This document shows, in pieces, positions 1-8,444 of a stretch of DNA of 36,557 nucleotides. The position numbers and the translations under genes are program-made. This DNA is from Mesotoga sp. UBA6090 (GTDB lineage: Bacteria > Thermotogota > Thermotogae > Petrotogales > Kosmotogaceae): positions 1-36,557 of the forward strand of contig NZ_DIXC01000071.1 in the NCBI RefSeq assembly GCF_002435945.1. Direction: 5' to 3'. The notes under the pieces are model-generated. The model had not been told where the DNA came from. It saw only the letters and a program-made list of their open reading frames with translations, and searched no databases. Every line of letters begins with the position of its first letter. Within the stretch, counting starts at the first letter, position 1.

Positions 1-58
1 CCAATAACCAAGGGTCAGACCGAGAACCCCTCATCAAAGTACGGAGTGAAGGAAGAGC

Positions 59-1345
59 CTATATATGCTTTCTTAATGGTATCCGTATTTCAAATATGCT
101 TCCTCCGCCAGGGCGGTTCTCGACCGTTATTTCGCCCCCTAGCGAGCCGACCATCTCCTTCGCTATTGAGAGGCCCATACCGCTTCCTGAGCTGTTGTGA
201 GATTCGTCGATCTTGTAGAATCTATCAAATATCCTTTTCTTCTCCGAGTCAGCTATCCCGGGGCCCGAATCGCTGATCTGAATGAGGAGTGAACCTCCTC
301 TCTCAAAGGCTCTAACGATGACATCGCTCTTTTCTTCGGTGAACTTGATCGCGTTACCGAGCACGGCCGCAACCGCGACTTTAAGTTTGTCTGAATAAGT
401 CTTTACGACGAGACCTTCACCGGTCTCAACGATTATTCGGACCTCTTTCGATTCCGCGAAGGCTCTGTGGTACTCTTTCATCTCTTCGAGAAACTCACGC
501 AGTCTTACATCCTGAGAAGATATTACTGCCGTGCTGTCGTTGCGTGCTTTTGCCTGTAGCAGGAGTTGATTGACAACATTCTGCATACTCCGGGTTGCGC
601 TGTCAATCGCATCGATCTTATCTCTCGATTCTCTTTCCAGCGGTCTACTCTTCAGTAGATCTACGCTCAGCCTCATAATTGTAAGGGGCGTCTTTAACTC
701 GTGAGAGGCGTCTGCTGTGAACCGCTGAAGTCTATCATAACTTTCTCTCAGAGGTGTCAGAACGTAACCGGCAAGAGCCAGACCAACTATCCAGGAGATA
801 ACGGCGACGAGCATTATCAGTAGAATCAGCGAAAAGAGAAGATTAGTAGATTTCTCACTCAGTCCTTCGGTTGATCTTCCAACCCGAAGAAAGAAGATTG
901 GCTGTCCAGCGATGTTTCTAATAGCTCTTGTAAGAATGTTGTACTCAAGTTCCGAGTCGTTGTAATCAACAACTCTTGCCTTAGAAGTCCCCTCAACTAA
1001 CGGCACACTGCTCTTTATTCTTCCTCCGAGCTGAAGAACACTCTCTCCGTCCGGAGTAACGAACTCGAGGATCTCATTCTCCGCTGTGAAGAGGTCTAGA
1101 TTTCCGGAATAATTTCTGAGCATTCTTTCCAGGGCTATCAAGGGTGCCCTTCCGATTCTGGATTCGATCCTGTCTGCAACTCTGTTGAGAGCAGTTATTT
1201 CGGCCCTTCTTTCAAGCCTGAGGGCGAGGACGAAAATGAAGAGACTCAAAAGGGAGACGAGAGAGATGACGATTAGGGTGAAGAATATCGTCCATCTCCT
1301 CTTTGCCTTTCTGAATGAGAGCCCTTCACCTGTCACTGATTTCAT
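59..1345 (-). CDS. Two-component sensor histidine kinase
   Basis: Membrane histidine kinase of 428 residues that should autophosphorylate and pass phosphate to the regulator encoded just upstream. Visible parts: a first membrane segment near residues 19-42, an extracytoplasmic sensor stretch of about 125 residues with no recognised fold, a second membrane segment near 168-194, then the dimerisation/phosphoacceptor motif ASHELKTPLT with His215, an N box near 328 (LGNAIKFTEE), and the DSGPGIAD and GSGMGLSIAK ATP-binding glycine boxes. Length and order are those of a classical EnvZ/PhoR-type kinase. The start overlaps the regulator's end by 20 bases, so the two are translationally coupled. The stimulus cannot be read from the sequence. 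Confidence 0.95.
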   Translation of the reverse strand: MKSVTGEGLSFRKAKRRWTIFFTLIVISLVSLLSLFIFVLALRLERRAEITALNRVADRIESRIGRAPLIALERMLRNYSGNLDLFTAENEILEFVTPDGESVLQLGGRIKSSVPLVEGTSKARVVDYNDSELEYNILTRAIRNIAGQPIFFLRVGRSTEGLSEKSTNLLFSLILLIMLVAVISWIVGLALAGYVLTPLRESYDRLQRFTADASHELKTPLTIMRLSVDLLKSRPLERESRDKIDAIDSATRSMQNVVNQLLLQAKARNDSTAVISSQDVRLREFLEEMKEYHRAFAESKEVRIIVETGEGLVVKTYSDKLKVAVAAVLGNAIKFTEEKSDVIVRAFERGGSLLIQISDSGPGIADSEKKRIFDRFYKIDESHNSSGSGMGLSIAKEMVGSLGGEITVENRPGGGSIFEIRIPLRKHI

Positions 1346-2003
1346 AGCCCATTCCCCTGACCGTCCTTATTAGTTTCTTTCTTCGACCTCCGTCGATCTT
1401 CTTGCGGATGTTCTTTATATGGCTTCTGATTACGTCCGACCACAGTTCGTCGTCTTCATTCCAGAGATGTTCTTCGAGCTCACTCTTCGGAACGACCCTG
1501 CCGCTGTTTAGCATGAGATATTCGAGGATCTGGTACTCCTTCTTTCGGAGTTCTATCTTCTCGTTTCCCCTGCTGGCGGTCTTAAGCGACATATCGAGCT
1601 CTAGATCTCCTACTTTCAGAACTCTTGAAGGAGCTCCGCCGAACTGAGCTCTTCTCAAAAGCGACTGAATCCTCACTACAAGTTCCCGGATATCGAATGG
1701 CTTTGGAAGATAGTCGTCGGCCCCTAAATCGAAGCCCCGGACTTTGTCTTCGATGCTGTCCAGAGCGGTGAGCATTAGTACGGGAATTCTGCTTCCAGAA
1801 TCTCTGATCTTCTCGAGCACCTGCCAGCCGGTCAGCTTAGGTAGCAGAATGTCCAGGACAATAACGTCAAATGGGCCGTTAAGAGCCAGATAAAGCCCCT
1901 CTTCCCCATCGATTGCAAGTTCGGCGACAAAGCCCTCTCTTTCGAGAGACTCCTTAAGCAATTTGCCCAGACTACGCTCGTCTTCAACAATCAGAATCTT
2001 CAT
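1326..2003 (-). CDS. OmpR/PhoB-family response regulator
   Basis: DNA-binding response regulator of 225 residues. The receiver domain spans about 1-115, with the acidic pair Glu7-Asp8, phosphoacceptor Asp51 (VIVLDILLP), a conserved Thr in LMLTALD and Lys in LPKPFD. A winged-helix domain follows at about 128-225, ending in the typical RTVRGMGYEIS. It is the first gene of a two-gene operon with the histidine kinase, which it overlaps. A GGAGGAG ribosome site lies just upstream of the ATG. A TATGAT -10-like hexamer sits at 2024-2029 on the minus strand, with only a weak -35. The target genes are unknown. Confidence 0.96.
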   Translation of the reverse strand: MKILIVEDERSLGKLLKESLEREGFVAELAIDGEEGLYLALNGPFDVIVLDILLPKLTGWQVLEKIRDSGSRIPVLMLTALDSIEDKVRGFDLGADDYLPKPFDIRELVVRIQSLLRRAQFGGAPSRVLKVGDLELDMSLKTASRGNEKIELRKKEYQILEYLMLNSGRVVPKSELEEHLWNEDDELWSDVIRSHIKNIRKKIDGGRRKKLIRTVRGMGYEISDR

Positions 2004-2023
2004 CTCTTCTCCTCCCCGATGAA

Positions 2024-2029
2024 ATCATA
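2024..2029 (-). promoter_or_regulatory. Possible -10 element of the two-component operon
   Basis: TATGAT on the minus strand about 20 bases before the regulator ATG, followed by a GGAGGAG ribosome site. Seventeen bases further upstream there is only a poor -35 (TCGAAG-like), so this is a weak call. Confidence 0.3.
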
Positions 2030-2098
2030 CCAGTAGAAGTGTGAAATCTTCGAGAAAGGTACGGAAGATAATGTTCCGAAAAAACCCTTTGAATAGGT

Positions 2099-2125
2099 TA
2101 TAATTTGTTGTGAAAGAAGTCACAA
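2099..2125 (+). promoter_or_regulatory. -10 box with adjoining Rex/CRP-like operator
   Basis: A perfect TATAAT at 2099-2104 is followed by a perfect palindrome, TTGTGA, six bases, TCACAA, at 2108-2125. The palindrome covers the expected transcription start and ends right before the ribosome site of the [2Fe-2S] protein gene. TTGTGA-N6-TCACAA fits the published consensus of the NADH-sensing repressor Rex and also that of CRP/FNR-type regulators. The position downstream of the -10 box suits a repressor. With an anaerobic redox protein downstream, Rex is the better guess. No strong -35 is seen. Confidence 0.6.
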
Positions 2126-2140
2126 ATGGAGGGTGTGCTT

Positions 2141-2383
2141 GTGATAATCAAAGTCTGTATGGGAAGCGCCTGTCTTATGAAGGGTTCTCCCGAAGTTTCC
2201 AAGAGACTGGTAGAGTTAGTGACTGAACACGGCTTGAGTAGGTTCACAACAATCAAGGGTTCTCACTGTATGGGGCCCTGCTCCGATGGAGTAGTTGTCG
2301 ATATCGATGAGAAGAGGTTCACGAATATATCTATGCATAATGTAGATGATTTCTTCAAGAAGGAGATACTTCAGCGGGAATAG
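2141..2383 (+). CDS. Thioredoxin-fold [2Fe-2S] ferredoxin (NuoE/HydC-like)
   Basis: Small electron carrier of about 80 residues. Four cysteines in the pattern CxxxxC (residues 6 and 11) and CxxxC (43 and 47) match the [2Fe-2S] site of the NuoE / HydC / thioredoxin-like ferredoxin family. An upstream ATG at 2126 lies inside the GGAGGG ribosome site (2128-2133). GTG at 2141 has ideal 7-base spacing and is the better start, placing the first cysteine at residue 6 as is usual in this family. The gene is alone, not beside a hydrogenase or NADH dehydrogenase operon, so its partner is unknown. The palindrome immediately upstream suggests redox (Rex-type) control. Confidence 0.85.
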   Translation: MIIKVCMGSACLMKGSPEVSKRLVELVTEHGLSRFTTIKGSHCMGPCSDGVVVDIDEKRFTNISMHNVDDFFKKEILQRE

Positions 2384-2420
2384 ACGTCATAGAGATTCAC
2401 AACAGCATAAAAGGAAAACT

Positions 2421-3170
2421 CTAAATGTCCTTTAGGGCGGGGAATCTCTCCCGCCAGTCTCTTAGAATAGTCAGTCTTTCATAGTCCAAATCCCACAGAA
2501 GCAGTCCCTTCTCGGCTTCAAAGGGTACTTCGTTACCGTCTTGATCAAAGAGGACGGAAAAGGCCTCGTCATATTCGATGCCGTTGCCGTCGACCCCAGT
2601 CCGGTTTAGCCCCAGAACAAATGACTGGTTCTCGATCGCCCTTGCCTTAAGAAGAGCCTGCCAGTGATTGGCCCTCTTTTCCGGCCAGTTGGCTATCACT
2701 ATCATGACCTCTGCAGGCAAGTTAGCCCTGAAGAGCTCCGGGAAACGGAGGTCATAACAGATGTTCAGGGAGAAATGTATCTCTTTCATCTCGAAAGAGA
2801 GATTAGAGTTACCGGGGGTGTAAACGGTATTCTCCCCTCCGTACGAAAAGAGCTTTCTCTTTCGATATGTCAAAGGTTCCGATCCCGAACGGAGAAAAGC
2901 GGCGCAGTTGTAGAACTTCGAGTCTCTTCTGTCTACGAAGCCGTAAACTGCCGGAATACCCCAGTGATCTACTTGCTTTTTGAAGAAACCACACGCATCT
3001 CTCACATAAGCTCTCTCGGCGTTATTAGTAAATCCGCTCAAGGTAGTTTCAGGAAAGACAATCAGCTCAACACCGGCCGCCGAGGCCCCTGCGAAAAGTC
3101 TTTCGATTATCTTCATGTTGATCTCTGGAGACTCCCAGACTATGTTGAGAGGAACGCCGCCTATTCTCAT
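2421..3170 (-). CDS. Carbon-nitrogen hydrolase (nitrilase superfamily)
   Basis: Amidase-type enzyme of 249 residues with the complete Glu-Lys-Cys triad of the nitrilase superfamily: Glu41 in VFPETTLSGF, Lys104 in TYRKRKLF and Cys138 in NICYDLRFPELFR. Length and motifs resemble omega-amidase / YafV-like members, which hydrolyse small amides such as 2-oxoglutaramate, but the substrate cannot be decided here. It overlaps the upstream pyroglutamyl peptidase gene by four bases, so both are made from one message. A joint role in salvaging peptide-derived or damaged amides is a reasonable inference only. Confidence 0.9.
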   Translation of the reverse strand: MRIGGVPLNIVWESPEINMKIIERLFAGASAAGVELIVFPETTLSGFTNNAERAYVRDACGFFKKQVDHWGIPAVYGFVDRRDSKFYNCAAFLRSGSEPLTYRKRKLFSYGGENTVYTPGNSNLSFEMKEIHFSLNICYDLRFPELFRANLPAEVMIVIANWPEKRANHWQALLKARAIENQSFVLGLNRTGVDGNGIEYDEAFSVLFDQDGNEVPFEAEKGLLLWDLDYERLTILRDWRERFPALKDI

Positions 3171-3769
3171 CTATTCTCCTCCACTGCAAGATCTATTATC
3201 CTTGAAAGGACCCTCGCCGAAACTTCCGACTCTATCGCAGGCCTTTCTTCTCCCGGACTTATCTGTTCGGGAATGCAAGGTATGTGCACAAAGCCGGCGG
3301 GGATGTTTATGCCTCTCTTCGTGAGAAAGTCCATACACCTGTAAAAGAGATAATTACAGACAAATGTGCCTGCCGAGAAGGACTTCTCGACAGGAAATCC
3401 CTCATCCTTCAGCTTCGAGACAATTCCGTCGACCGGAAGCTTCGAAAAGTATGCATCGGGAGAGGCAGGAATTATCTTCTCTCCGGTTGCGATAAATCCT
3501 CTATTGTCTGGAGTCGCAGATTCCTTCCAGTTTATCGCAACCTTCTCCAGAGTGATGAGAGATCTCCCGGCCGCCTGGCCGACCATAATCAACGCCTCCG
3601 GGACGTCGTCTAGAAGGCGCAGCCTGAGTCGAGAAAAGGAGTCGTCGAAGACCGTTGGGAGGCTCATGAGATCAATGTCCTCCCTCATATCCGCTAGAAG
3701 CTGCACGACTATCTGCGAAGCATTTATTCTACTTCCCCCGAAGGGGTCGAAATGGGTCACGAGTATCAT
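3167..3769 (-). CDS. pcp: Pyroglutamyl-peptidase I (C15 cysteine peptidase)
   Basis: Cytosolic peptidase of 200 residues that removes N-terminal pyroglutamate from peptides. Family signatures are present: FDPFGGSRINAS at the N-terminus, GQAAGRSLITLEKVAIN with catalytic Glu75, SAGTFVCNYLFY with catalytic Cys138, and FVHIPCIPEQ with catalytic His162. The length is close to the family norm of about 200-215. A GAGAGGTG ribosome site stands six bases before the ATG. First gene of a two-gene operon with the nitrilase-type hydrolase (four-base overlap), divergent from the S9 peptidase gene, so this locus groups two peptide-degrading enzymes. Confidence 0.92.
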   Translation of the reverse strand: MILVTHFDPFGGSRINASQIVVQLLADMREDIDLMSLPTVFDDSFSRLRLRLLDDVPEALIMVGQAAGRSLITLEKVAINWKESATPDNRGFIATGEKIIPASPDAYFSKLPVDGIVSKLKDEGFPVEKSFSAGTFVCNYLFYRCMDFLTKRGINIPAGFVHIPCIPEQISPGEERPAIESEVSARVLSRIIDLAVEENR

Positions 3770-3867
3770 CTTTTACACCTCTCATTCCCTATAATTTTAG
3801 CATCATAAAGAAGTCGAGAATGAAAGGCCACCATTCTGGTAGAATGATTCTGAAAGGGGTGATCTAG

Positions 3868-5817
3868 TTGAAAAAGCTGAAGCTTGAGGATCTCTACAAA
3901 TACTCCGCTGTGGGCGATCTTCACATCTTTCCCGACGGGGAAAACTTTGTCTTTGTAAGAAGGACGATGGACAAGAAGGAGAACCAGTACGAAAGCAACA
4001 TCTGGTCGGGCAACATGAAAAATGGAGAAGTCCGGCAGCTGACCTGGGGCGGGAAGGACGGTTCTCCCGTCGTCAGTCCAGACGGCAAGAGCATACTCTT
4101 TGTCTCTAGAAGAGACAAGGACGCTAAAGGATCCGGGCTTTATCTTCTGCCTCTTGAGGGCGGCGAAAGCAGATTAGTGAAGACTCTCAAAGGAGGATTC
4201 TCCTCTGTCTCGTGGATTGATTCGGAGACGGTTCTCTTCATAACGAAGCACGCCCCCGGGGAAGACCCCGAGAAGATCGAAGAAGACGACCCTCCAGAGA
4301 AGAAAGTTTACGAAATAGAAAAAATCCCATTTGTCTCTAACGGAGTTGGATTTACCGAGAACAGAGTGGGCCATCTATATAAGATGAAACTCGAAAATGG
4401 AAAGATGGAACCGATTACGGCCGTTGGAGGCGATATCGAAAGCATCGCTGTATCTCCCGAGAGTAAGAGAGTCGCGGTGATAACAACGGAAGACAGTGAG
4501 AAGAGGCCGATCTGGAGCAGTCTCTACATAGTTGATCTGGATAGCGGAAAGAGCACGAGAATTGGAGATGACAGTCTGTCATTCTACAATTGTCAGTGGT
4601 CGACGGACAGTGAAGTTTTCGCGGTCGCGACGGACTTTGAAAAGGGATTTCCGACCAATCCCTTCATTATGCACGTCGATCTCGACTCACATTCTCTCAC
4701 GCCGCTTGCCAGGGAAAGGGACCTGTACTTCGGGAACAGCCTGAACAGTGACGTGAGGGGCGTGTCTCCAAATACCTCTATGAAGGTCGTTGAAGGAAGG
4801 CTCAATTCGCTGGTAACTGCGGGATCGCAGATAAAGCTGATTTCTATGGATAAAGAGGGAAAGGTAGAGGAAATCGCCGTCTCTTCGGGAAGCATAGACT
4901 GCTTCGATATAGTAGGCGAGGAGCTTCTCCTTTCCGAGATGACGACGATAGAGCCGTTGGAGATCTACTCTCTTTTTAAAGGCAGGAGGAAGAAGCTCAC
5001 AAACTTTAATTCAAGGATGAAGGGTCTTAAGCTGTCAAAACCTGAGGGCTTCGAAGTGGAGGCTTCCGACGGGCAGAAGATCGAAGGCTGGATAATGAGG
5101 CCGTTTAACTTTGAGGAAGGTAAGAAGTACCCGGCCGTCGTGGAGATTCACGGAGGACCAAAGACTGCATACGGGGGCGGATATATTCATGAGTTCCAGA
5201 CTCTAGCCTCCGAAGGGTATGCAGTTATCTACTGTAACCCGAGGGGAAGCGCCGGTTACGGAACAGACTTTGCCGACATAAGGGGCCACTACGGAGAAAG
5301 GGATTTCGAAGACATAATGGAGGTCGTCGAGTACGTTATAAATGAGTACGATTTCGTTGACGAAGAGAGGCTCGGTGTTACTGGGGGCTCATACGGCGGG
5401 TTCATGACAAACTGGATTGTAGGACATACGGACGCCTTCAAGGCTGCCGTTTCGCAGAGGTCTATCTCGAGCTGGATTTCCTTCTTCGGCACCACAGATA
5501 TAGGATACTTCTTTGCCAGCGACCAGACCGGAGGCGATTTCTTCGACAACCTCGAGGGTTATCTCAGACAATCTCCTCTCATGTCGGCGCCCAACGTCGT
5601 CACTCCGATTCTCTTTATTCACTCTCTTGAAGACTACAGATGCTGGGTTCCCGAAGCGATGCAGTTCTTCACGGCGTTAAGGTATCTCGGCAAAGAGGCC
5701 AAAATGGTGCTCTTCCCGAAGGAGAATCACGAACTCTCCAGAGGCGGCCTTCCCATACACAGGGAAAAGCGTTTAAGGGCAATACTGGAATGGTTTGATT
5801 CCCATCTGAAGATATGA
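3868..5817 (+). CDS. S9 family acylaminoacyl-peptidase / prolyl oligopeptidase
   Basis: Serine peptidase of 649 residues. The N-terminal part (about 1-390) has WD40/TolB-like propeller repeats (SPDGKSILFVS, SPESKRVAV). The C-terminal alpha/beta hydrolase has an HGGP oxyanion region and the triad Ser508 (GGSYGGFM), Asp589 (HSLEDYRCW) and His621 (ENHELSR). The architecture and the GGSYGG elbow are typical of the S9C acylaminoacyl-peptidase branch, which releases blocked or short peptides. It starts with TTG at 3868 after an AAAGGGGTGAT ribosome site. No signal peptide, so cytosolic. It is divergent from pcp and followed seven bases later by a GNAT gene. Confidence 0.93.
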   Translation: MKKLKLEDLYKYSAVGDLHIFPDGENFVFVRRTMDKKENQYESNIWSGNMKNGEVRQLTWGGKDGSPVVSPDGKSILFVSRRDKDAKGSGLYLLPLEGGESRLVKTLKGGFSSVSWIDSETVLFITKHAPGEDPEKIEEDDPPEKKVYEIEKIPFVSNGVGFTENRVGHLYKMKLENGKMEPITAVGGDIESIAVSPESKRVAVITTEDSEKRPIWSSLYIVDLDSGKSTRIGDDSLSFYNCQWSTDSEVFAVATDFEKGFPTNPFIMHVDLDSHSLTPLARERDLYFGNSLNSDVRGVSPNTSMKVVEGRLNSLVTAGSQIKLISMDKEGKVEEIAVSSGSIDCFDIVGEELLLSEMTTIEPLEIYSLFKGRRKKLTNFNSRMKGLKLSKPEGFEVEASDGQKIEGWIMRPFNFEEGKKYPAVVEIHGGPKTAYGGGYIHEFQTLASEGYAVIYCNPRGSAGYGTDFADIRGHYGERDFEDIMEVVEYVINEYDFVDEERLGVTGGSYGGFMTNWIVGHTDAFKAAVSQRSISSWISFFGTTDIGYFFASDQTGGDFFDNLEGYLRQSPLMSAPNVVTPILFIHSLEDYRCWVPEAMQFFTALRYLGKEAKMVLFPKENHELSRGGLPIHREKRLRAILEWFDSHLKI

Positions 5818-5824
5818 GCCGTTG

Positions 5825-6856
5825 ATGGAAAACAAGAAGGCAGGAAACATCCATGTAAGGTTTGCCACAATCGATGACAACGAAAAGCTCCTCAAGATCG
5901 AGCAAGAGTCTGCTCAGGAGGGGAATATCTGGCTAGTAGCCTTCAGAGAGGACTTCTTTGGAAGATTGAAGTACTTCAAAGAAGGTTTCATCATGATTGC
6001 CGAAGACGCCTATGACATCATAGGGTGTATCGGTGTTGGAATCGACAGCCTGATCGTCAACGGAGAGACAAAAAAGGGCATATATCTCTTTGGGCTACGG
6101 ACGAACCCGAAATACAGGCTGAAAGTTGCTCGCTGGCTGAAATCGATCATTCAGGAACTGCAGGATCTTCTTGGCCCCACGGATTTCGATTTCGGATACG
6201 CCTCTGTTAAGGCAGACAACGCTGCCTCAAAGAAGATTCTCGAGCACATGGGTTTCTCCACTACGGCGACACTGGACTTCTACGCCTGTCCGGTGAGGAA
6301 GACCCCCCAGGAGAAGTCGGTTTTTGTGGAAAGGGAGGTAGACCTCGAAACGATATTGGACCTGTACAAACCTCTTGAGAAGGATCATGACTTCCTACTT
6401 CAAGGTACAAATGCCTTCGAGTCGATGATTGCAGATTGTAGATTGAGGTTATTCAAGACGGAAGGGGCATCCGCGCTGGTTCTCGATACGAGCGGCGAGC
6501 AGGACTTCGGAATCACACGTCTTTCAAAGAGATTGAGGGCATTCCAGCTTCTTGCTCAGGGAACTCTTTCATCGCTGGTAAGGATCCCGAGAATGAATGA
6601 GCGATTGAGATCCTGGGACGTTCTTCTCTTCGGCTGGAACGATACCCAAAGCGCCCGGAGGACTGTAAGAAAGATTCACAGATGCGCCTGGGAAGAAGGC
6701 ATAACGCTGATCAACTTTTCGAGGGACAGTAATCTTGGGAGTATGAAGAGTGTGGTGGGCCCTCTCAGTTTCAGGATCCCCTTTGAGATAATGATCTATG
6801 AGAAGAACAGTATAAATAGAGGAAGCAGACCAATGATTAGAACTCCGACGATATAA
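5825..6856 (+). CDS. GNAT family N-acetyltransferase, two-part
   Basis: Protein of 343 residues. The N-terminal half (about 8-150) is a recognisable GNAT fold: IRFAT-type strand start, central IIGCIGVGIDSL strand, and the late VKADNAASKKILEHMGF segment typical of acetyl-CoA binding and the C-terminal helix. The remaining roughly 190 residues have no motif I recognise and may be a second, degenerate GNAT domain. The ATG at 5825 is preferred over a TTG three bases earlier. The start lies seven bases after the peptidase stop, so it is probably co-transcribed, although the ribosome site is weak. Acceptor unknown. Confidence 0.8.
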   Translation: MENKKAGNIHVRFATIDDNEKLLKIEQESAQEGNIWLVAFREDFFGRLKYFKEGFIMIAEDAYDIIGCIGVGIDSLIVNGETKKGIYLFGLRTNPKYRLKVARWLKSIIQELQDLLGPTDFDFGYASVKADNAASKKILEHMGFSTTATLDFYACPVRKTPQEKSVFVEREVDLETILDLYKPLEKDHDFLLQGTNAFESMIADCRLRLFKTEGASALVLDTSGEQDFGITRLSKRLRAFQLLAQGTLSSLVRIPRMNERLRSWDVLLFGWNDTQSARRTVRKIHRCAWEEGITLINFSRDSNLGSMKSVVGPLSFRIPFEIMIYEKNSINRGSRPMIRTPTI

Positions 6857-6884
6857 CACGAAAATTCTCTTACCTGATGAACTG

Positions 6885-6898
6885 AATACTGTGTAAAT
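6885..6898. repeat. 14-base sequence shared with 26897-26910
   Basis: AATACTGTGTAAAT occurs here and again at 26897-26910, in both cases preceded by GATGAA-like bases and followed by an AA-rich stretch. The ATTTACACAGTATT form resembles the ends of IS256/mutator-type elements, but no transposase accompanies either copy. Confidence 0.5.
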
Positions 6899-6929
6899 AA
6901 AGAGCCGGGTCGAAAGGGGCAGACCCGGC
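6894..6929 (-). terminator. Rho-independent terminator of the cupin gene
   Basis: Perfect 8-base stem GCCGGGTC (6904-6911) with GACCCGGC (6922-6929) and a 10-base loop. Read on the minus strand it is followed by CTCTTTATTT, so it suits the end of the cupin gene just upstream. On the plus strand there is no T run. Confidence 0.7.
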
Positions 6930-6937
6930 CCTAATAT

Positions 6938-7255
6938 CTATGGATGCGGCGCCTTCACTACCAGAACCCGCATCGTCTCCTCTCCGGTGTTTATTATTCC
7001 GTGCGGGATCATTTTCGGACTGTCTATGATGTCGTCTTTCATTACCTCGTACTTCTCTTCGCCGATCGTGATTATTCCCTTCCCGGCTAGAACCAGAATG
7101 AATACATCTACCGGAGTCTTGTGCTCGGCTAACTCGTTTCCCCTTTCAATATCTATAACGACTGCCTGCGCAGACTCTTTGTCGTAGATAATCCGACCCT
7201 TGAGACCGGACTTGTCAAGCGCGACTTTCCCTTTTTCTATTGAGCTTTTCAGCAT
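6938..7255 (-). CDS. Small single-domain cupin protein
   Basis: Cupin of about 105 residues. Conserved features are the first cupin box around LAEHKTPVDVFILVLAGKG (His45) and the second, DSPKMIPHGIIN (His85); both histidines are likely metal ligands. The reading frame opens with GTG at 7264 and ATG at 7261, but the GAGG ribosome site leaves only two bases before the ATG at 7261. ATG at 7255 has eight-base spacing and is preferred. Stand-alone minus-strand gene followed by its own terminator. Cupins of this size range from sugar-binding to stress proteins, so no reaction is assigned. Confidence 0.8.
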   Translation of the reverse strand: MLKSSIEKGKVALDKSGLKGRIIYDKESAQAVVIDIERGNELAEHKTPVDVFILVLAGKGIITIGEEKYEVMKDDIIDSPKMIPHGIINTGEETMRVLVVKAPHP

Positions 7256-7330
7256 CTCCATCACCTCGCTTTTGATCTAGTATTATCTTAGCCGAAATTT
7301 GGCTTCTGAGCGGTAACATATGTTACCCTC

Positions 7331-8340
7331 TTACGGCGCCTTGCTCAGGAACAAGGACAGCGCCAGTAATTCAAGAACGACCAGCCAACCTATTACCGTG
7401 ACCCTGGCAGCTTTTCCCGGCTTGTTTACCTCCCATCATGAGCGCGGCTCTATCCCCTGAAGTCTGAATGTGATGATTGACGCAAGGTTTATGCAGACTA
7501 TGTTTACGAAGAAAAGGGGTATCGCCTCGGAAAAGCCGGCTACATTACCGATACCCAGCAGCATTCCGGCAGTAGCCAACGGTGGCATCAGCGAAACGGC
7601 TACCATGACTCCGATAAGAGATGTTGAGACGTCGGAAGTAATTGAGAGAGCTGCGGCTGTCCCTGACAAAAGGCGAGTACAATGTCACCGATGTCTGCCA
7701 CTGTTCGGCTGGTAATCTCGTCTGTGTTGTAGTCGAGATTCAGAAATAGCCCGAAGGCGAAAGCAAGAGCGAAGTCAAGTCCTGTACGAACGAGGTTTGC
7801 CCTCACTGACTTCGCAAGCAGGGAGAAGTCGCCGAGAGTCGTTGCGAAAGACTGTGCGACATTTGGCCCGAGCATTGGAGCGATAACCATCGCCCCAATT
7901 ATTATTGCCGGACTGTCTCTAAGGAGCCCTATCGTTGCGACGATGGTCAAGAGAATGATCATAGTTATGTCAACTGCGTCGTTAGAGATCATTTCCGTGA
8001 TGTCGTGGTACAGTTCTTCTCTGCTTATCCGCTTGAAGATTCCCTTCTCAGGCTTTTTCTCTTGTTCCTTCTCTTCTTCCTTTTCTTCTTCTTTTGCTCT
8101 GGGAAGGGAGGCTTCCACCTGAAATAGTATCGCTCAGAACGTCTCGTTCTGGCCGAAACGCTGTTCAAGCGAGTCCAGGATCTTTTCACTGTTCTCGGCA
8201 AGAGCCAGTATCTTCGTTTGCCAAAGCGTTTCAGAGGTCTGGATCGTCCAGTATCCGATCATTGATTTCTCTTCCAGCATTTCCTCCAGATCTTTTTCGG
8301 GGTCGGAACCTGAGAATACTTCGATAAGTCTTTCGGCCAT
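7331..8340 (-). pseudogene. Broken DUF389 (TIGR00341-type) membrane protein
   Basis: All parts of one DUF389 membrane protein of roughly 335 residues can be found in order, but not in one frame. The N-terminal domain (8340-8134) ends at TGA at 8134-8136. The same frame resumes with QVEASLPR, a charged Glu/Lys linker and hydrophobic helices (AIIIGAMVIAPMLGPN). A one-base loss in a TTTT run near 7670 shifts the frame into SGTAAALSITSDVSTSLIGVMVAVSLMPP. A second TGA (7436-7438) stands where a Trp is expected, and translation would continue with WEVNKPGKAARV to TAA at 7331-7333. Two nonsense codons plus a frameshift make it a pseudogene unless the sequence contains errors. The function of the intact family is unknown. 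Confidence 0.85.
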
Positions 8341-8444
8341 CTAATCACCATCCCATAGAGAGACTATGGCATAATTGTTCTGCTCGCAAAGAATATATTA
8401 CACCTGCAAATAAGAAGAGAAGGCATTGGATCAGGGAGGTCGGA

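Noticed and set aside
6904..6929. G/C-rich stem as a third copy of the quadruplex module
   Set aside because: It shares only AGACCCGGC and is explained as the terminator of the cupin gene.
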